DNA from: JAULUH01 sp032111745
Lineage (GTDB): Bacteria; Chloroflexota; Anaerolineae; JAAEKA01
NCBI GenBank assembly: GCA_032111745.1
Contig: JAULUH010000499.1
Location: 1 to 8,366 of the forward strand
Direction: 5' to 3'
Length of the DNA: 8,366 bases
Shown: positions 6,045 through 8,366 of the stretch, piece by piece
Position numbering within the stretch: the first letter of the stretch is position 1
Layout: each line of letters begins with the position of its first letter
Notes under the pieces: generated by a model
Seen by the model: only the letters and a program-made list of their open reading frames with translations
What the model was told of the DNA's origin: nothing
The model's database searches: none
Made by a program: the position numbers and the translations under genes

Positions 6045-6671
6045 ATGTCCCAGGAACTCGTCGACGCCATCGTCGACATGCGCGAGGAGGATGCGCGGCG
6101 TATTGCCCAGCAGATGCTGGACGCGGGAACGGATCCACTGGTAGTGCTGGACGATTCGCGCCAGGCCATGGAGGAGATCGGACGGCGCTTCGAAAGCGGG
6201 GATTGCTTCATCCCCGAGCTCATCCTGGCCGGCGAGATGCTAGGCGAGGTCTCGGCCCTGGTCAAGCCCCGCCTGAAGCAGGAAGCCAGCCAGGAGAAGC
6301 TAGGCAAGGTAGTCATCGGCACTGTGGAGGGCGACATCCACGATATCGCCAAGGACATCGTGGCCTTCATGCTGGACGTCAACGGCTTTGAGGTCACCGA
6401 CCTGGGGGTGGATGTGCCACCGGCGAAGTTCGTGCAGGCCGTGCAGGACTCCGGGGCGAAGATCGTCGCCTTGAGCGGCTTCCTGACCCTGGCCTACGAG
6501 CCCATGAAGGCCACGGTGGAGGCTCTGAAGAGCGCCGGGCTGGACGATGTGTGGGTGATGATCGGCGGCGGCCAGGTCGATGGCCAGATCCGCGACTACA
6601 CCGGCGCGGATGCCTACGGCAAGGACGCCATGACCGCCGTCAACCTGGCCAAAGCGTGGATTGGAGCGTAG
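6045..6671 (+). CDS. Corrinoid (B12-binding) methyl-carrier protein, divergent copy
   Basis: A 208-residue paralogue of the leftward carrier with the same two domains: helical cap at about 3-80 and B12-binding fold at about 87-207. The cobalt-ligand motif reads GDIHDIAK at 96-103, with H99 as ligand. The usual glycine of D-x-H-x-x-G is alanine (A102). ALSGFLT at 142-148 and GGGQ at 174-177 form the rest of the cofactor pocket. The ATG has an excellent ribosome binding site, AAGGAG, with 8 nt spacing, behind a near-consensus promoter. The protein should accept a methyl group from a substrate-specific methyltransferase and pass it to a second one. The reading frame downstream begins as a UroD-type methyltransferase, the expected partner, but that gene is broken. 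The substrate is unknown. Confidence 0.9.
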   Translation: MSQELVDAIVDMREEDARRIAQQMLDAGTDPLVVLDDSRQAMEEIGRRFESGDCFIPELILAGEMLGEVSALVKPRLKQEASQEKLGKVVIGTVEGDIHDIAKDIVAFMLDVNGFEVTDLGVDVPPAKFVQAVQDSGAKIVALSGFLTLAYEPMKATVEALKSAGLDDVWVMIGGGQVDGQIRDYTGADAYGKDAMTAVNLAKAWIGA

Positions 6672-6719
6672 GCCCTGGCACTTGCAGCCAAAGAATCCAA
6701 GCTGTCGCCGGCCGAGAAG

Positions 6720-7020
6720 ATGGATGCGCGCTTCCAGCAGTGGTATGACGCCGAGGGCGTGGATTTCGCCAACCCGGAGGCCAGGCAGGCCTACCAGCAG
6801 CGCATCCAGATGATCAAGGACGTGGTCCAGCTCAAGACTCCAGCGCGTATCCCCGTCTGTCCCAATGTGGGCTTCCATCATCGCCGACCCGGACATCCCC
6901 AAGGGGTCGACCATCTGGATCTTCGACCAGACCGACATGCTGGAGGTCAAGAAGCGCTTCCAGGGGTGGGCCTGTTATGGTGGCAACGTGCCGGTGTCCC
7001 TCTTGAAGGCGGGCACGCCC
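6720..7020 (+). pseudogene. Uroporphyrinogen decarboxylase-family methyltransferase, internally deleted
   Basis: Two ends of one gene without its middle. Codons 6720-6868 encode MDARFQQWYDAEGVDF and onward to ARIPVCPNVGF, the N-terminus of a UroD/MtaA-CmuA-like protein. From about 6871 the sequence continues one frame over as IADPDIPKGSTIWIFDQTDM and then GNVPVSLLKAGTP, which is characteristic of the C-terminal third of the same family. Roughly 250 residues that a full-length protein (about 350-400 aa) would have are missing, and the barrel with its metal and substrate sites is lost. It cannot be functional as read. Such enzymes normally move methyl groups on or off the corrinoid carrier encoded 48 nt upstream. 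The frame is open back to the carrier stop, and the upstream codons (SKLSPAEK) look family-like, so the original start may precede ATG 6720. Confidence 0.7.
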
Positions 7021-7785
7021 ATGGGCATCTGGGCCACCTGGGTACCGGTAGGCAGCGTGATCATGTACAACGCGGCGCCGGCCCTGGCCGCGGCGGCGGG
7101 GTGGCAGGCGGTGTGGTGGCTGGGGGCGGCGGCGGCCCTGGTGATGATGGTGTTCTACGGCTGGCTGGTGCGCCGTCCGCCCGGCCTGGCCCCAGGGTTC
7201 CAGAACCACGAGCCGCTCGGCCTGCGCCAGGCCCTGGTCAACCGGGACATCTGGTTGCTGGCCCTGGCCTTTGCCTGCTTCAACCTGGTCCTGGTGTCGA
7301 TCAGCACCTATTACCCGACGTTTCTGAGCACCGAGCGCGGCTATCCGCTGGGACAAGCGGCCTTCATCTCCAGCATTGCCACCATCGTGATCCTGGTGTC
7401 GGCGCCCCTGGCGGGCTGGAGCTCAGACCGCATCGGCTCGCGCCGGCTGGTGGTGGCTTTGCCCTTCCTGGCCATTGCCGTGACCCTGATCTTCCCCTTC
7501 CGGGTGACCGGCTAGCAGATCATCGCCGTGCTGGTGGTGCAGGGCATTGTGGCCGGGACCATCCCCACCGCCACCTTCGCCGCCGCGCCGCAGATCATGC
7601 GCCGGCCGCAGTGGGCCGGGCTGGGGCTGGCCGTGGTGCTGATCGGCCAGAACCTGGGGCAGCTGGTGGGGCCGCTCCTGGTGGGCCAGGCCATCGACAG
7701 CCTGGGCTGGATCACGGCCGGGATGCTGCTGATTCCGGTGTGCCTGCTGGGGTTCGTGAGCGCGTGGATGGTGAGGATTCGTTAG
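7021..7785 (+). pseudogene. MFS transporter, N-terminally truncated and interrupted by an amber codon
   Basis: From about 7021 the UroD frame runs straight into MGIWATWVPVGSVIMYNAAP, the fourth or fifth transmembrane segment of a major facilitator transporter. About eight more hydrophobic segments follow to the stop at 7783-7785. GWSSDRIGSRR (around 7417-7449) is the cytoplasmic loop motif that begins the second half of MFS proteins. At 7513-7515 a TAG interrupts the frame between FRVTG and QIIAVLV, and the same frame then continues as clear MFS sequence. A tryptophan codon (TGG to TAG) is the simplest ancestor. The first three or four membrane segments are absent. As read it is a non-functional remnant, possibly of a transporter that imported the substrate of the corrinoid system. 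Confidence 0.7.
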
Positions 7786-7840
7786 GGGGCTGTCAGCAGT
7801 CAGGCATTTGCAGTCTGTCCAGGGGTTGTCCGCGCCGCAC

Positions 7841-7957
7841 GGTCGGGTGATGGCGGCCTGGGGTGCGTGGTACGAAGGCCTCGGTGCCGGCGTCATCGAC
7901 TTCGGGAATCCCTTCACCCCCATGGCGAAGAGCATCGCCAGCAGCGGCAAGGTCACC
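7841..7957 (+). pseudogene. Internal fragment of a YCII-like (DGPF-type) small protein
   Basis: Thirty-nine codons read GRVMAAWGAWYEGLGAG, then VIDFGNPFTPMAKSIASSGKVT. This resembles the first half of small (about 95-110 aa) YCII/DGPF-like proteins, which typically run MAAW..W...LG...VD.GNP and then a short serine-rich turn. Both the true N-terminus and the second half are missing: before 7841 the sequence is unrelated, and after about 7957 it turns into antisense of the next gene. The function of these proteins is largely unknown. The identification comes from memory of the family pattern and is moderate. Confidence 0.45.
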
Positions 7958-8229
7958 ACCAGGGCCTCGGCGCCGCAGACCACCTGCACCACGGGCCCAC
8001 CGCCCAGGGTCACGCCCCCGGCCAGCCTGACCCGGTCGTGCAGAAAGGCCTCCACGGGGAACTGGTCGTAGCACGCGGCAGGCTGGACGATGTCGCCGAT
8101 CTCAGCCAGCGCGGCGGCGACCTGCTCGCGCACGGACGGCCGTTCCAGGAGGCGGGCGAACTGCTCCCCGCGGAACTCGAGGTATTCCTGCTGGTCGAAG
8201 TTCAGTTCGAAGGTGCGTTTGACTTGCAT
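7954..8229 (-). pseudogene. Methionine-synthase-activation-like protein, C-terminally truncated
   Basis: From an ATG at 8229-8227, 92 codons read as a coherent protein: MQVKRTFELNFDQQEYLEF with RGEQFARLLER, then ALAEIGDIVQPAACYDQFPV, RVRLAGGVTLGGGPVVQV and GAEALVV. The layout (Y-x-F/R-G, a helix, IV.P...Y..FPV, and a GAE/GCE..VV block) recalls small proteins related to the B12-dependent methionine synthase activation domain, normally around 220 aa. These are often found beside corrinoid methyltransferases. The frame stays open leftward beyond 7954, but there it is only antisense to the YCII-like and MFS fragments, so the true C-terminal half is gone. It starts 26 nt after the stop of the activator-like gene and was probably co-transcribed with it. 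Confidence 0.5.
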
Positions 8230-8255
8230 CAGCCTGGCTTTCTGGGCTTCACCCG

Positions 8256-8366
8256 CTACCCCGCATAGGGTCGCAGGCGGCAGTTGTGGGCAAAGGCGCG
8301 CGCGAAGCGCGGGCGGGTGGCCAGCTCGAGATAGGTCACCCGGTCGCGCAGGGCCCGGGCCCGGTC
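8256..8366 (-). CDS. C-terminus of a RACo/DUF4445-like corrinoid activation protein (partial)
   Basis: The last 36 codons and the TAG stop (8258-8256) of a gene that enters from the right. The tail contains RARALRDRVTYLELATRPRF followed by ARAFAHNCRLRPYAG. A helix followed by V-x-Y-x-E-L-A-T-x-P-x-F is the usual end of the ASKHA/DUF4445 domain of RACo-type proteins: ferredoxin-like, ATP-using enzymes that reduce inactive Co(II) corrinoid back to Co(I). This role fits the two corrinoid carriers in the window. The call rests on a short tail and should be checked against the sequence to the right; no ferredoxin or ATPase motifs are inside the window. Confidence 0.5.
   Translation of the reverse strand, partial: DRARALRDRVTYLELATRPRFARAFAHNCRLRPYAG

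Noticed and set aside
7513..7515. Pyrrolysine decoding of the MFS amber codon
   Set aside because: No pyl gene or TAG-containing methylamine methyltransferase is in the window, and MFS transporters are not known to use pyrrolysine; a nonsense mutation is simpler.
6720..7850. A single 376-codon protein in the frame of the UroD N-terminus
   Set aside because: After residue 51 the frame becomes histidine/proline/arginine-rich out-of-frame sequence, while the neighbouring frame holds clear UroD and MFS sequence.
7423..7953. Continuation of the activation-like protein leftward in the same frame
   Set aside because: From about 7954 leftward the reading is antisense to YCII-like and MFS sequence, and loses family resemblance.
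1..8366. CRISPR array, tRNA or rRNA
   Set aside because: No regularly spaced direct repeats, and no cloverleaf or rRNA-like conserved sequence was seen on either strand.

Overview
The window is bacterial, GC-rich DNA. Paralogous corrinoid proteins, a GntR/UTRA regulator, remnants of a uroporphyrinogen-decarboxylase-type methyltransferase, a GH130 phosphorylase and a GC-rich palindromic intergenic repeat all suggest an anaerobic or facultative member of Chloroflexota (Anaerolineae/Caldilineae-like). This is inferred from gene content; there is no phylogenetic marker here.

Layout. 1-84 (minus): the first 28 codons of a membrane-anchored or exported protein. 252-1960 (minus): a complete AbiE type IV toxin-antitoxin pair, antitoxin first, with a TAATG overlap and a 23-bp inverted repeat upstream as a probable operator. 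1961-2297: a mostly non-coding stretch with a possible small gene remnant and a duplicated leader motif. 2298-4305: a Gfo/Idh/MocA oxidoreductase (plus) and a GH130 glycoside phosphorylase (minus) that converge and overlap by 17 bp, a small carbohydrate-catabolism block. 4333-4440: a cluster of strong palindromes of REP/BIME type.

4432-6671 is the most coherent system. A GntR/HutC-type regulator and a corrinoid protein are read leftward with an ATGA overlap. A second, paralogous corrinoid protein is read rightward from the same intergenic region. Two near-consensus sigma70-type promoters face each other and interlock there, so that both -35 boxes form the arms of one inverted repeat. The next gene rightward begins as a UroD-family methyltransferase, the usual partner of such corrinoid proteins. 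At the right edge, on the minus strand, are the C-terminus of a RACo/DUF4445-like corrinoid activator and the N-terminal part of a methionine-synthase-activation-like protein. Together these are the parts of a corrinoid methyl-transfer (demethylation) system: carrier, methyltransferase, reactivator and regulator.

6720-7960 is a mosaic of broken genes. A UroD N-terminus is joined out of frame to a UroD C-terminal piece. That is fused in frame to the C-terminal part of an MFS transporter interrupted by an amber codon. Next comes an internal fragment of a small YCII-like protein, abutting the truncated activation-like gene in opposite orientation. This is either real gene decay by several deletions or an assembly chimera; the sequence alone cannot decide.
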